From Isoperla grammatica (Eukaryota > Arthropoda > Insecta > Plecoptera > Perlodidae): a stretch of 64,000 bases of DNA. The DNA lies in assembly GCA_945910005.1 (NCBI GenBank), contig OX246745.1:15090274-15154273 (forward strand), in the 5' to 3' direction. Positions 44,301 to 53,677 of this stretch are shown here, in pieces; positions within the stretch are counted from its first letter, which is position 1; each line of letters starts with the position of its first letter. The position numbers and the translations under genes were made by a program. A model generated the notes under the pieces. It saw only the letters and a list, made by a program, of their open reading frames with translations. It made no database searches and had not been told where the DNA came from.

Positions 44301-44908
44301 ATAGCGACTCCTCCATAAGATGTGTGGCGGCAATAGATGCCAGCGTTGCTATAGGGAGGGATAGAAAAAGAGATTGATTCTGGTAGAGAAAGCCAGTGTT
44401 CAGAGAGGCAGAAGATGTCTGGGGAATAATTGGAGAGGAACAATTGGGTCTCATCCATTTTGTTTCTTACAGATCGTATGTTGAGTGACATGATAAGTGA
44501 AAGGTGGGATTTGGAAGCTTTTAGGTTGGGTATATGTTTCCCCTGTTTTGTTGAAATTTTGAGCAAGATGGTAGGACTTTGTGATTTGTTTTGGATTGTC
44601 GCGGAGGCTGTGCTCGGCACAAAGTTGCTGGATTCGCCATATTTGTTTTGGATGAGGGCAAGAGTAGAGTGGGGCAACTTGTGGATAGTTTAGATTGGGA
44701 AGTGATAACAAGGTTATTAGGCAAAATAGGAGCTTCTGGCTGCAGCGAGGTTTCGGCGGTCGGGGGCTTTGCCGGGGTGTCGGGTCCAAGCTGCGACAGG
44801 GCCCACGAGGTCTCGTGCTGGGACTGGTTTGCCATCTCGGGCTGGGTGATGTTGTCCTGGGCACTCGTGGTATTAATCATCGCTGTTGTGTGGACTTTCA
44901 CATTTTGA
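41340..44908 (-). mobile_element. Nearly full-length CR1/L2-group LINE (minus)
   Basis: The element contains an intact EN-RT ORF, a 3' UTR with a TATG/CATA microsatellite (41510-41555), and an end near 41340. Upstream on the minus strand (44901-44521) is an overlapping ORF rich in Pro/Thr/Ser (MANQSQHETSWALSQLGPDT) that may be the tail of ORF1 or the leader of ORF2. A hAT element interrupts the 5' side at 44909. How far the LINE runs beyond 45464 is unclear. Confidence 0.9.
41561..44677 (-). CDS. LINE ORF2: apurinic-type endonuclease plus reverse transcriptase, intact
   Basis: A 1038-residue uninterrupted ORF. The endonuclease occupies about residues 60-290: LNIRSVRNKMDE, SEHWL, YGGVAIL, CGDFNID (about 202) and SDHLAI (about 267), all active-site blocks of the EEP fold. 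Reverse transcriptase covers about 530-800: NYRPISLLSSFSKIFE, GFRARKSTTTAI, FYDLSKAFDTIDH (about 642, first catalytic Asp), NGVPQGSVLGPLLFLLYVND and QYADD (about 745, catalytic Asp pair). The C-terminus YLLQKTFYNLNEFLIATD resembles the end of the LINE at 50.4 kb, so both belong to the same broad group. No RNase H. Intact catalytic residues suggest recent activity. The first ATG is taken as start. Confidence 0.95.
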   Translation of the reverse strand: MPHSTLALIQNKYGESSNFVPSTASATIQNKSQSPTILLKISTKQGKHIPNLKASKSHLSLIMSLNIRSVRNKMDETQLFLSNYSPDIFCLSEHWLSLPESISFSIPPYSNAGIYCRHTSYGGVAILSKPQLDITPILGIDRHCIDKIFECTAVAWTLPNLQIIILSIYRSPCGDVHLFLDKLETVLTQITNQYPKADICVCGDFNIDFLQPSTPKTNFQDVFNSFNMSATISTPTRITPSSATLLDNILTTFDSDSFQTETLDSGLSDHLAISLRFYSPIPNVNATVFKRKYTDENISYFQTLLHKEHWDTLFDASSAEVGFLSFHNRFLSLFNSAFPLTKVKINSSQNHNKWITERIRTESKELLRLHSACKLHPSDTNLKVEYNKRKKSHSRNIKVTKRQYHDQLISTSSNKSKTTWQIIKSETSSSKQSPNISLAVDNNVIDDPTEVANLFNVFFKESSYVLPPVSHQSLTFAGTSSTPPLFTPRRPINSFFLFPTSATEVFKVMRKLNSKYSSGLDGIPGAIIAKCSRWLAFPLSHAINLSFHCSSFPSILKHSMIIPVHKKGKKDVLNNYRPISLLSSFSKIFELTMHSRLSSFLNKYDILDNSQHGFRARKSTTTAIFSFLSALYSALDKGDEALGLFYDLSKAFDTIDHQLLLNKLMSMGIMGPALSWIASFLSNRTQSVKISSSVTNKSVLSNPLPIQNGVPQGSVLGPLLFLLYVNDLPKILSIDSVSEYVKSFLSQYADDTTHLFTCPKLTNQCTNDQSVPKPTDQLLIQAATLGASCMSSYCSQNRLALQTSKTVYIKFCSSVLKPTSSPLIRLDGNSIAGAISHKILGLNITESLDWSPHINNIASRLLSGCFMLRKLKMIASKSSLLLVYHAYIHSILSYAVIFWGSSHHAHRIFIIQKRAVRIIAGISRGQSCKPHFSNLGILTLPSTLVMTAATFVRTNPELFPLNASNHSHMTRSNSNIFIPSFKHAFFKHSPAYLCSKIFNCLPAEIKNSDSVATFKINLKNYLLQKTFYNLNEFLIATD

Positions 44909-45464
44909 CAGTGTTGTTAAGTAACACGCTACAAGTAGCGCGCTACTTTTAGCATGTTACTTTTTTGGTAGCGAGACTGGTAGCGCGCTACATTTGAAAA
45001 TGCGGTAAAGTAGCGAGTAGCAAGCTACTATATACGAGTATTTGTAGCGAAAAGTAACCGCTACTCTATTTTTGGAATAAACAAACACACGTTTGTTTCG
45101 CCCGCCACAATTCCCACCGTCACAGGTTCGGAATGACGACTGACATTGGCTTTTTTGCTCTATAGTCCCAAAACCGCCTCCCCAGTACTGAGTTTCCTGT
45201 TTCACCCCGTGAGCTGTGATATGAGTATGACTCACTTCCGGACCTTACCGCCGTTTCAATAAATAGTACGTACTCTTGGTCTTTTATAAAAAAATGAAAG
45301 TAGCTGTAAAGTAACGTCACTACGTTTTTTGAGTAGCTGTACAAGTAGCGAGCTACTTGACAAAATACAGTAGCGGAAAAGTAGCTAAGTTACTTTCAAG
45401 GATCAAGTAGGCCTAGCTGTAGCTGTAACAGTGCTACTTTTAAAAAGTAGCTTTAACAACACTG
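44909..45464 (+). mobile_element. hAT-type element (CAGTGTTGTTAAGTAAC), copy 1
   Basis: The TIRs begin CAGTGTTGTTAA at both ends. A perfect 8-bp duplication, CATTTTGA, lies at 44901-44908 and 45465-45472. It is full of AGTAGC/GCTACT repeats. A second copy lies inverted at 46266. It inserted just upstream of the LINE ORF. Confidence 0.94.
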
Positions 45465-45524
45465 CATTTTGAACGTACATTTCATTTTAAAACTAGGGTC
45501 TTCTTGCATGAAAACATAAGCCTA

Positions 45525-46180
45525 CAGTGGAGACCACTCGGACAACGAAGCAGGTTAACCGGGGAAAACCGGTTCTGAGAGACGACCATATTTTGTACAA
45601 CCATTGGGAATGCATCCCATTCATGTCAATATTCAAAGCTAGGAGATCGTTAAATCAGATTGCGGGCTATAGTATTCTGTTAAATAACCCGTGCTAGTTT
45701 TATTATTTTTGCTTCTGGGTTTACGAATTTTTTAATTATGACAAACGTTTTTTAAACGTACACACATAATAATACATATGCATATTGTCATCTTTTAATC
45801 GTCTTTGTAGTAGGATTTTGAAGAAATGTATTATGTAATTCATGTATGCAGTATTAAAATCGTTTGATTCTCATGCATCTAATAATAACGCTACAAGAAA
45901 AAATAAAAAAGTTTGAAGCTCGTGGTGATCTGATCTATATTAGGGAATAAGTTTCCGAAACGTTAATTAAAATAAAACATTCATTTAAATTTAGAATTTA
46001 GCTTTTACAGTTGTTTGTGTAGCCAATTATGAAATTCTAAGAAAAGAGTGAATGGAATGTAGCGTGAAAGAGTCGGCCCGACTACCCCCCTAACGAGGGG
46101 TTTACAAACCAGGTAAATATAAGATCGACGCGCGCTCGTCGGTCGGATCGACTGCTTCGTTGTCCGAGTGGTCTCCACTA
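45525..46180. mobile_element. TIR element with TA duplication (CAGTGGAGACCACTCGG), 656 bp
   Basis: Inverted ends of about 28 bp: CAGTGGAGACCACTCGGACA and its complement, differing only at the outermost base. TA flanks lie at 45523-45524 and 46181-46182. Pogo/mariner-type target. No transposase domain seen. Confidence 0.85.
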
Positions 46181-46265
46181 TAGGCATAGAAACAGTTGGG
46201 CTTACTTACCACTGCCTGCCAAGTGCCTAGAGGTAGCCTTGAGACAGGCAGAGCTTAGATCCTAG

Positions 46266-46808
46266 CAGTGTTGTTAAAGCTACTTTTTAAAAGTAGCACT
46301 GTTACAGCTACAGATACTTGATCTTTGAAAGTAGCTTAGCTACTTTTCAGCTACTGTATTTTGTAAGTAGCCTGCTACTTGTACAGCTACTCAAAAAAAG
46401 TAGTATTGCTACTTTACAGCTACTTTCATTTTTTATAAAGGACCAAGAGTATGTAGGCCTACTATTTATTGAAACGACGGTATGGTCGGGAACTGAGTCA
46501 TACTCATATCACAGCTCACGGAGTGAAAGGGCAAACTCAGTGCTGGGAAGGCGGTTTTGGGACAATAGAGCAAGAAGGCCAATGACAGTCGTCATTCCGA
46601 ACCAGTGACACTGGGAATTGTGCAAACGGGGAAGCAAACGCGTGTTCGTTAATTGCATAAATAGAGTAGCGGCAATTTTTTGCTACAAATACTTGTATAT
46701 AGTAGCTGGCTACTCGCTACTTTAATGCATTTTCAAATGAAGCGCGCTACCAGTCTCGCTACCAAAAAAAGTAACATGCTACAAGTAGCGTGCTACTTAA
46801 CAACACTG
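46266..46808 (-). mobile_element. hAT-type element (CAGTGTTGTTAAGTAGC), copy 2, inverted
   Basis: Same family as 44909-45464 in opposite orientation, with its own perfect 8-bp duplication GATCCTAG (46258-46265 and 46809-46816), so it is an independent insertion. It ends about 180 bp upstream of the FAN1 ATG. Confidence 0.94.
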
Positions 46809-46968
46809 GATCCTAGCAACTTGTGCTAGGCCTATGCATTGGTCCATGAGATGTTTGGCATAAAGCTTAAAATTTGTACATGATGCTATACTGTACTGAA
46901 TAAGTTTTTGTTTTCTTTTAAAATCAATATTTTAAACTTTCATTAGTTTTTAAATAAATTCTATTTCA

Positions 46969-46981
46969 TTTTTCTTTTCTA
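46969..46981 (+). other. Splice-acceptor-like tract before the FAN1 ATG
   Basis: A pyrimidine run ending CTAG stands four bases before ATG. It would join an upstream exon to AAAATGG. TAG is also an in-frame stop, so the ORF cannot extend upstream without splicing. Confidence 0.55.
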
Positions 46982-46985
46982 GAAA

Positions 46986-49571
46986 ATGGAGGATAGCAGT
47001 AGTGATGTTGAGTTCATAGAAGAAATAAAACCAGAGTTATGTTCATCTCGGCCTCACTCGTTGGGTGAAAAGGGAAACGAGTCTGCTTCTGCAGAACCGT
47101 GCCGAGGACTATTCAGTACCAGATGTCCACCATTGGCTATCAAAGCTGAGGTTGGGATGCCTGGTAAGAGCTTGAACAATGATGCCAAAGTGATTGAGAA
47201 CAAGCGTGCAAGGTTATCATTATCAAAAGGTAGAGAAGCAAAGATATCATCAAATGATAAGGGATTATTTTATGCACCATCATCCCCCCCTCCTCCAACC
47301 ATCAAACAGATAAATTCTGGCAATTATGTGTCTCCCACTAATCACTCCTTTAAATTATCAAAGTCGTTATCTCAAAGTCCAAACAAGTTTATTCCCCGCA
47401 AAAGTTCAGAACAAAGCCCTTCCAAAACAAATCAGAAAAATTCTCCCAGCAAGAAACTAATAAAAAATTCTCCTGTACGTTACCTAAAACATAAAGCAAC
47501 TTATCGTAACAGGTCAAGTGCAGCCACATCCAACTCAACTTTAAAAAAATTGCAGTTTGATAGCCCTGAAGTTGGCCTGAATGAATTTTCACAACAAAAC
47601 AGTGGTTACAATCAATCAACCCTAGACCATATAAATGCATCAAACTTCTGTTTGATTCTCACTGATGCCATGCTTTATTTAAATGATGCAAACATATTTA
47701 GTGAGGATGAGTTGAAAACTGTCAATGCCTTTTTGGAAATGCCATGGCAGAACAAGGAACTGTATGTCCGAATGTACGGACGCAAGGCTGGTTGGCATCG
47801 AGTATCTAACATTCACTACAAAAATATAAGTGACGATTTGTTGCCTGTATTCAATGACCTGCGAAGTAGAGGTTTTGTCACTGATGACTACAGTACAGAA
47901 AATCTTGACACTTTGTTAGGCCTTCTTTATGTAGGTGAGCTGAAATCTCTGTGCAAGGGGTTAAAACTCAAAATGCCCGCAAAAAATAATAAGCCTGAGT
48001 TAATGAAGACCCTCGATGATTTTCGCACCACCCAGACAACTCTCAATTTTGGTTTTAGTAGTAAAAGCACATCTGCAATGAATAATTCTTCAAATATTCT
48101 GAGAAAGAAGTTATTAGATGTTTTATATGATTGCATACGTCTCTCATCAGTCCCACTACAAATTTTTGGACGCATGGTTTTGTTATTCTCACTATCTAGA
48201 AGCTCATTGACAGAAGAACGAGAAGATGTAGCACAGTACTTACTTCTCATGCACTTTGTAAACATTGGCAAAATGGCTTTTCCTAGTTATCAGGTAATAA
48301 GACCATGTATATTCCATAGCAGAGACCACTTTCTATCTTTTGAAGAAGCCCGTGAATTGGAAAGTTCCCTTTCTGAAAGTATCAATCGAAAGGAGTGGAG
48401 TGCTATTCCCAAAATAACCTCCCGTGCCGTGGAGAGTTTGATGGAAATCTTAAAGAACGATACAACAAACAATCATGACCGAGGGCTGCCATTATTCTTG
48501 CGGAAATTCACTGCTGGCTCTACTTATTCGTATCTATTAACAATTGCAGCTGAGGCAATGAAGAAAGAGAAGAGCCTGGTTCTGAATGCAATTGAGATAC
48601 TCCAAACACTCCTTGCTCAAAAGCTATACCTTACAGAATATAGAGGTAGGTGGTATGAGCAGCTAGCCTTGCTTCATCAACATAAACTGGGTGACAATAC
48701 GGAAGCATCTCGCATAGTTGCTTCGGGTCTGAATGATAATCTCGTCACTCAAGTCTGGAGATACACACTTTTCGATCGAGGAACTACACTCCTCGGACGT
48801 AAAACCAATCAGCCCGAGAAAGATGCGAAACAACAACTGGCCCGTGTCATTGACAAGGAAGAAAAGTTACTAGATCCAAGCAGTATCAAAATTATGTCAA
48901 AAGCATTGGACAGTAATAAGCCTGGCTTTAAGAAGGTATACATTCAAGTAGATGTCGAGAAAGGAGAAACTACGTATTCATCTGTAGAAGAATTTGCTCT
49001 TTCTCACTATATCTCATTGGGTTTTGTCAGAGGCATGCATTGCGAAGGTGCAATTATTGTATCTTTGTTTGGTTTATTCTTTTGGGACATTATCTATGAA
49101 TTACCGATTACAGGAGCTTTCCAAAGTGTATATCAAAGTGAACCTTTGGATTTGCGATCACCAGATTTCTATACTAATCGCCGTGAAGCAATCGATAAAC
49201 GTCTCGAGGAAATGGAGCAGTGGGACATCGACAAAATTCAAACGACAGTTGAACAGACATTTGCGGATCACCAAGATAAAATATCTGTTGTTAACTGGGA
49301 TAGATTAAAGTCAACAACACAAGTAACTGACATTGTTAATTGTCTGAGCATTTCTGTTGTTACTAAAATCTGTGAAAGGCTAGTAAAGCATTTTCGAATT
49401 GCTCATAGTGGGTTCCCAGATCTAATTGTATGGGACCCAGACTCCGGGCGATGTAAGTTTGTGGAGGTGAAAGGTAAAGGGGACCAATTGTCAGTTAAAC
49501 AAAGAGTTTGGCTTGATTATCTGAAAAAAATTGGTGCTGATTCAGAAGTTTGTCATGTCCATCATTCTTGA
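46986..49571 (+). CDS. FAN1: FAN1, Fanconi-associated nuclease 1 (intronless coding region)
   Basis: 861 residues in one uninterrupted frame. FAN1 is a structure-specific 5' flap endonuclease and 5'-3' exonuclease in interstrand crosslink repair in the nucleus. The N-terminal 200 residues are Ser/Lys-rich and disordered. Then follow the FAN1 DNA-binding region (KELYVRMYGRKAGWHRVSNI), a SAP-like helix pair (GELKSLCKGLKLKMP), the TPR-like region (RGRWYEQLALLHQHKLGDN) and MHCEGAIIVSLFGLFFWDII. The C-terminal VRR-NUC domain has the PD-(D/E)XK set: D812 in GFPDLIVWD, E827 and K829 in VEVKG, Q839 in VKQRVW. Vertebrate FAN1 has about 1017 residues and many introns; here the N-terminal UBZ ubiquitin-binding finger is absent and no intron interrupts the ORF. 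TTTTCTTTTCTAG just before AAAATGG looks like an acceptor, so a 5' UTR (or UBZ-coding) exon may lie upstream. Confidence 0.96.
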   Translation: MEDSSSDVEFIEEIKPELCSSRPHSLGEKGNESASAEPCRGLFSTRCPPLAIKAEVGMPGKSLNNDAKVIENKRARLSLSKGREAKISSNDKGLFYAPSSPPPPTIKQINSGNYVSPTNHSFKLSKSLSQSPNKFIPRKSSEQSPSKTNQKNSPSKKLIKNSPVRYLKHKATYRNRSSAATSNSTLKKLQFDSPEVGLNEFSQQNSGYNQSTLDHINASNFCLILTDAMLYLNDANIFSEDELKTVNAFLEMPWQNKELYVRMYGRKAGWHRVSNIHYKNISDDLLPVFNDLRSRGFVTDDYSTENLDTLLGLLYVGELKSLCKGLKLKMPAKNNKPELMKTLDDFRTTQTTLNFGFSSKSTSAMNNSSNILRKKLLDVLYDCIRLSSVPLQIFGRMVLLFSLSRSSLTEEREDVAQYLLLMHFVNIGKMAFPSYQVIRPCIFHSRDHFLSFEEARELESSLSESINRKEWSAIPKITSRAVESLMEILKNDTTNNHDRGLPLFLRKFTAGSTYSYLLTIAAEAMKKEKSLVLNAIEILQTLLAQKLYLTEYRGRWYEQLALLHQHKLGDNTEASRIVASGLNDNLVTQVWRYTLFDRGTTLLGRKTNQPEKDAKQQLARVIDKEEKLLDPSSIKIMSKALDSNKPGFKKVYIQVDVEKGETTYSSVEEFALSHYISLGFVRGMHCEGAIIVSLFGLFFWDIIYELPITGAFQSVYQSEPLDLRSPDFYTNRREAIDKRLEEMEQWDIDKIQTTVEQTFADHQDKISVVNWDRLKSTTQVTDIVNCLSISVVTKICERLVKHFRIAHSGFPDLIVWDPDSGRCKFVEVKGKGDQLSVKQRVWLDYLKKIGADSEVCHVHHS

Positions 49572-49714
49572 GTAAAAATACAAGTAAATGCAGCAATTCA
49601 TTTAGGAGTGTTAAAATAAGCTGTTTGACCCAGGGCATCACTAAAGGTAAATTACATGGTTGGGAGGGAGATTCAAATTACATAATAAATTTGTTGTGTA
49701 ATATTTGTATTTAA

Positions 49715-49720
49715 AATAAA
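49715..49720 (+). terminator. Probable FAN1 polyadenylation signal
   Basis: AATAAA lies 144 bases after the stop; another is at about 49684. Confidence 0.55.
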
Positions 49721-50392
49721 TGCTCCACTAGAGAAACAAAATCATTTGATTCCGTAAAAATTATTTTAGACCTACGCGTTTTCAACTTGAGTTGTAGGCT
49801 ATTTTTATTGATGAAGATGATTGTGTAAGTCTACATCTGAGATAAAATATTGGATTCAAGATTTCTGCTGGTATGGCTAAGATGGTAGATTTCATGGAAA
49901 AGGAAATTGCAAGGAAATAAATATGGGGGGGGGGGACATACCTCCCCTGGCTGGATCCTATCATAACACAACTAAATGCTGCTTAAATTACTTGTCAGAT
50001 TTCACTGTATTGATACAATCCAATAATAGAGTTGAGAATTTTGATGTACATATTGTCCTGACTGTATTTATATTATGTTTTATCGCTTTGTATTAAACTG
50101 TTTATGAGGCAAGTAAGAACACGAACAGTCAATTCGGTATGTTAATCCAAACTTCCAAAAAAACTATTTTTTTAAATGTTATATAGCCATGCCTGTAAAG
50201 TTTATGATACCTTGGTGTATGTTTGAATTTTATCTGGCAGGATGAAATATGTTTATTTTTACTTTTTAGCCTCTTTTTTATGTCATTCTTTTATTACTTT
50301 GTAATGTATAACTTAAATAAGCCTAATAAACATAGCACCATGCAGCTAGTAGTACAATGAACTCTCAGTAAAAATTATAAAAAGATGTATAA
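49721..50392. other. FAN1 3' flank, no gene
   Basis: AT-rich, with a G homopolymer near 49925. The LINE 5' junction follows at about 50393. Confidence 0.4.
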
Positions 50393-52127
50393 ACTACCTT
50401 CTAACTCCTCTTGAGGATGTTTTTAACAGTTCCCTTCAATCAGGCATTTTCCCTAAACTTATGAAACAAGCTCTAGTTATTCCTATTTACAAAAAAGGTC
50501 AGAAAAGTCAACTAAACAACTATAGACCCATTAGCATTCTCCCTGTCTTTTCAAAAATTCTAGAAAAAATAGTAGCTATTCGCCTACTTAACTTTCTACA
50601 ACAACATGACATACTTGTGAAAAACCAACATGGATTTTTACCAGGAAAATCAACGGACTCAGCAGCAGCAGAGCTACTTGATAAAGTATACAAGTCCCTA
50701 GACCAAGGACATAACACTTTAGGAGTATTTTTCGACCTAAGTAAGGCGTTTGATTGCGTCCAACACAAGCTACTAATTGACAAGCTCAACCACTATGGCA
50801 TACGAGGAACAGCTGGGGAATGGTTCTCTTCCTACCTCAGCAATCGTCAGCAACAGGTTGTTATTAATAAAAACAAAAACTCGGCATCAGGATGGAAGGT
50901 TAATAACGTAGGGGTTCCACAAGGCTCAGTCTTGGGTCCCATCCTGTTCCTCACACTTATTAATGACCTACCTTTATACTGCAGTAGCAGTACATGCAGG
51001 GAAATTCTAGTTTTTGTACTCCATATGATCCTTTTTGCGGACGACACTAGCATTATTCTATCCTGCCCATTTCCAACCTTAACAAAGGAAACTATTAATA
51101 AAATTGTTCAGTTAATAAGTCTATGGTTTCAAGCCAATAAACTGTTCTTAAACGAAGACAAAACCCAACTACTAGATTTTAAAATTAAAAAGAACGCCAA
51201 TCCGAGTCAAAACAGCATTTCAATTAATACCAAGCTGGTTAACCCCGGAGACAACTGCAACTTTCTCGGTCTTGGTATAGACAGGCAACTCAACTGGCAA
51301 TCACACATAGAGAGCATGTGTAAGCGTCTAAACTCCAACATTTACGCACTTCGAATACTATCTTCCTTGTCAAGTGGGGAAACACTACGCACTGCATATT
51401 TTGCCAATTTTCATGCGACCATGTCATACGGCATCCTATCATGGGGAACTGCTGCAAAATACCAATTAAAACGTGTTCTTACACTTCAAAAAAGAGCTAT
51501 AAGAATTATAGCCAATATAAAAAATCGAGACAGCTGCCGGAGTAAATTTAAGGAAGCTAACATAATGACTGTCACTAACACCTACATATACAAAACTGCA
51601 TGCTTCATTAAATCCAACCCCAATTCATTCCCAAATAACATATCCCACACCCACAACACAAGACAGAAAGACGCACTACAATATCCCCAACACAAAACGA
51701 CGAACCTGGAGAAAAGCCTATATTACATGGGGAGAAGAGTTCTCAATAAACTTCAAAATCTTTTAAATGCAGATATACTCAAGCCAAAGCTTAAGCAGTA
51801 CCTCCTCGAACACCCTTTTTATAGCCTTGACGAGTTCTTTGACCAGTAGAAATTACCAGTAGTATGTTATCTAGATTAAATTCTTAGGATTAAAAAAGAT
51901 TAAAATTAAATTAAGATTAAAATCTAGTATTACAACTTTACATTAATCTTACTAACCTATGTTGTTTGCTATTATTGATATTATTATCAATTATCATTAG
52001 GCATAACTCTCCTGTAAAATTAGTTTTAGTATAATTTATGTAACCATCCTGACGAAACCCAAATCATGTATCCACATAGATAATGGTGAATAAACTTACT
52101 TTACTTTACTTTACTTTACTTTACAAA
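50393..52127 (+). mobile_element. 5'-truncated LINE with intact RT and TTTAC-repeat tail
   Basis: Sequence begins inside the RT region (LTPLEDVFNSSLQSGIFPKL) and ends with an ACTTT/TTTAC microsatellite at about 52095-52127. Non-LTR elements of this group commonly end in short tandem repeats. The endonuclease is missing, a typical 5' truncation. Confidence 0.88.
50461..51849 (+). CDS. Reverse transcriptase of the truncated LINE
   Basis: From the ATG at 50461 the frame is open for 462 residues, though similarity starts about 20 codons earlier. Visible blocks: NNYRPISILPVFSKILE, GFLPGKSTDSAAAELLDKVY, VFFDLSKAFDCVQHKLL (catalytic Asp), NNVGVPQGSVLGPILFL and LFADDTSIIL (catalytic Asp pair), then the thumb region LGLGIDRQLNWQSHIE and LQKRAIRIIANI. 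It ends YLLEHPFYSLDEFFDQ, parallel to the end of the LINE at 41.6 kb, yet the two differ too much to be the same family. No stops, so insertion is probably recent. Without endonuclease it is not autonomous. Confidence 0.93.
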   Translation: MKQALVIPIYKKGQKSQLNNYRPISILPVFSKILEKIVAIRLLNFLQQHDILVKNQHGFLPGKSTDSAAAELLDKVYKSLDQGHNTLGVFFDLSKAFDCVQHKLLIDKLNHYGIRGTAGEWFSSYLSNRQQQVVINKNKNSASGWKVNNVGVPQGSVLGPILFLTLINDLPLYCSSSTCREILVFVLHMILFADDTSIILSCPFPTLTKETINKIVQLISLWFQANKLFLNEDKTQLLDFKIKKNANPSQNSISINTKLVNPGDNCNFLGLGIDRQLNWQSHIESMCKRLNSNIYALRILSSLSSGETLRTAYFANFHATMSYGILSWGTAAKYQLKRVLTLQKRAIRIIANIKNRDSCRSKFKEANIMTVTNTYIYKTACFIKSNPNSFPNNISHTHNTRQKDALQYPQHKTTNLEKSLYYMGRRVLNKLQNLLNADILKPKLKQYLLEHPFYSLDEFFDQ

Positions 52128-52979
52128 CTGACTAATTGACTTATTATTTCAGCATTTCAGAGACTAGTAAAATTCTCAAATAGTTACTTCCAATGGCAAA
52201 ATCCTGTCTTTCCTTAATTTTATTTAGAAATGTGAATGAATCAAAACACTTAAAATCATACCCCATTATTGTATGAACAATAGAATGTTCAAGCGAGATA
52301 GCATAAATAAATGAACCGTGACTATCTACAATGAGTGTAGGGTAAATATTAAAGATAACATTCATAAACCTAATTTTCTAGATATATAATGTTAGGATGA
52401 AGTCAGTTATTATATTCGGCACTTGCAATAAAAGTGCAATACGTAAAAGCAGATGCCAATGCTATCCCAGTTGAGGTGGGTGCCTCCTCGTGGTGACCTG
52501 TACCCGCAAAGAGGGCTCTTGTGCATATCTTTATGCTCTAATCATTTCTTTATTCATCTCGTGTGGTCATCGTCTTTTCTATTCCAACTTTCACATTTGT
52601 ACTAACTTGCCAACCCTCATTGGGATCCAAATGCCTGAGCTTCCTACAACTCCTTGAACCTACAACCTTCCCTTATATGACAACCCCAGCGATGTGCATG
52701 AATCCGATTCGGCTGATGTCATATGACCTAGCAGACCATCATACTATCCTCTCGTGAATAATCTGGGGAAATTATCCCACCGAGCAGACAACCTATATCT
52801 ACTCCTTTAAAAATGCTCAAAACACCTAAAAACTAAAATCCATTATAAAAACATTCCAGTTTCCTGTCTATAGCCCCATGTCTACCAGGCATCTCTCCTG
52901 CAGTAATGTAGCTCTACTTACCCAGGGTGTCTGAGCTATGTTTGGAAGAATGGACAACTGGCCGATTTCACGTTCTAAC
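52128..52979. other. No assigned gene
   Basis: An open stretch at 52563-52757 (LTCQPSLGSKCLSFL, then AMCMNPIRLMSYDLADHHTI) could be an exon of the gene whose last exon may be at 53479, but splice sites are not clear. Confidence 0.25.
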
Positions 52980-53378
52980 TAGGGATGACATCGGGTACTC
53001 GGGTACCCGACTCCTACCCGACTCCTCTTGTACCCAAATCCATTTTCTAGGAGTCGACTCCTTCAAACGTCGGTTTCTGTGTGTAAGTGTTTCATGTATT
53101 GGCGGTCTGTTTCCCTTTCCGTTTCCCTCCAATATTCGCCTAATATTACAAATCAGTAATAAAAAAACAATAAGGAATAATGTACTTTACTGCCAAATCA
53201 CTTTTTTTTGCTACCACCTGGAACACACGCAGCCTGCCGAGGGTGTTGCATTGCAACATTGGTTAAAATTAATCACTTTTACTTTATCTTTTTCTTTTTG
53301 TCGTTCGAGGAGTCGACTCCTACCCGACTCCAAAGGTCAGGAGCCGACTCCAATATTTACTACCCCATGTCATCACTA
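52980..53378. mobile_element. hAT-type element (TAGGGATGACATCGGG family), second copy
   Basis: Left end TAGGGATGACATCGGGTAC; right end ATGTCATCACTA (one substitution). Perfect 8-bp duplication GTTCTAAC at 52972-52979 and 53379-53386. Same family as 3012-3488 but with GGAGTCGACTCC words inside. Confidence 0.92.
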
Positions 53379-53478
53379 GTTCTAACCCATCAGAACGTTA
53401 TCTGTGCTATAATACTACCCTGACTGTAGCTGGCTTCATGTTACATGTTTTCCAATTACCGAGTACTTTGAATTTCAG

Positions 53479-53677
53479 TAAAATCCTAAACGTTCCCTCC
53501 AACCCAGAAGAAATGCTATGTGTGGCAATGTGTGTCAATCCTACATCTGGAGCCTGGGTCAACCGCCTGCCTATTCATGGTGTGGATTCAACAGAGACTC
53601 GTAGGAGAACAAAGTACGAAACGAATATCGGACTGCACTACTGTACTGGGGGTTTAGCGCCTTTAAACAATATGTGA
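53479..53677 (+). CDS. Possible IL-17-like terminal exon
   Basis: After the acceptor TTTGAATTTCAG the frame reads KILNVPSNPEEMLCVAMCVN, PTSGAWVNRLPIHG, VDSTETRRRTKYE and ends LHYCTGGLAPLNNM. The layout P..PEE.LC...CV.P..G, then a [L/A]P[I/V] strand and an RRT strand parallels the C-terminal half of IL-17 cytokines (cystine-knot fold, secreted, signalling through SEFIR receptors). The last GC-x-C pair of the family is not present; only one late Cys (HYC) is seen, so the exon may be degenerate or misframed. No signal-peptide exon was found. A hAT element is inserted 100 bases upstream. Chance resemblance cannot be excluded. Confidence 0.35.

Noticed and set aside
42378..44908. Several plus-strand ORFs of 60-110 codons
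   Set aside because: Antisense to the intact LINE ORF2.
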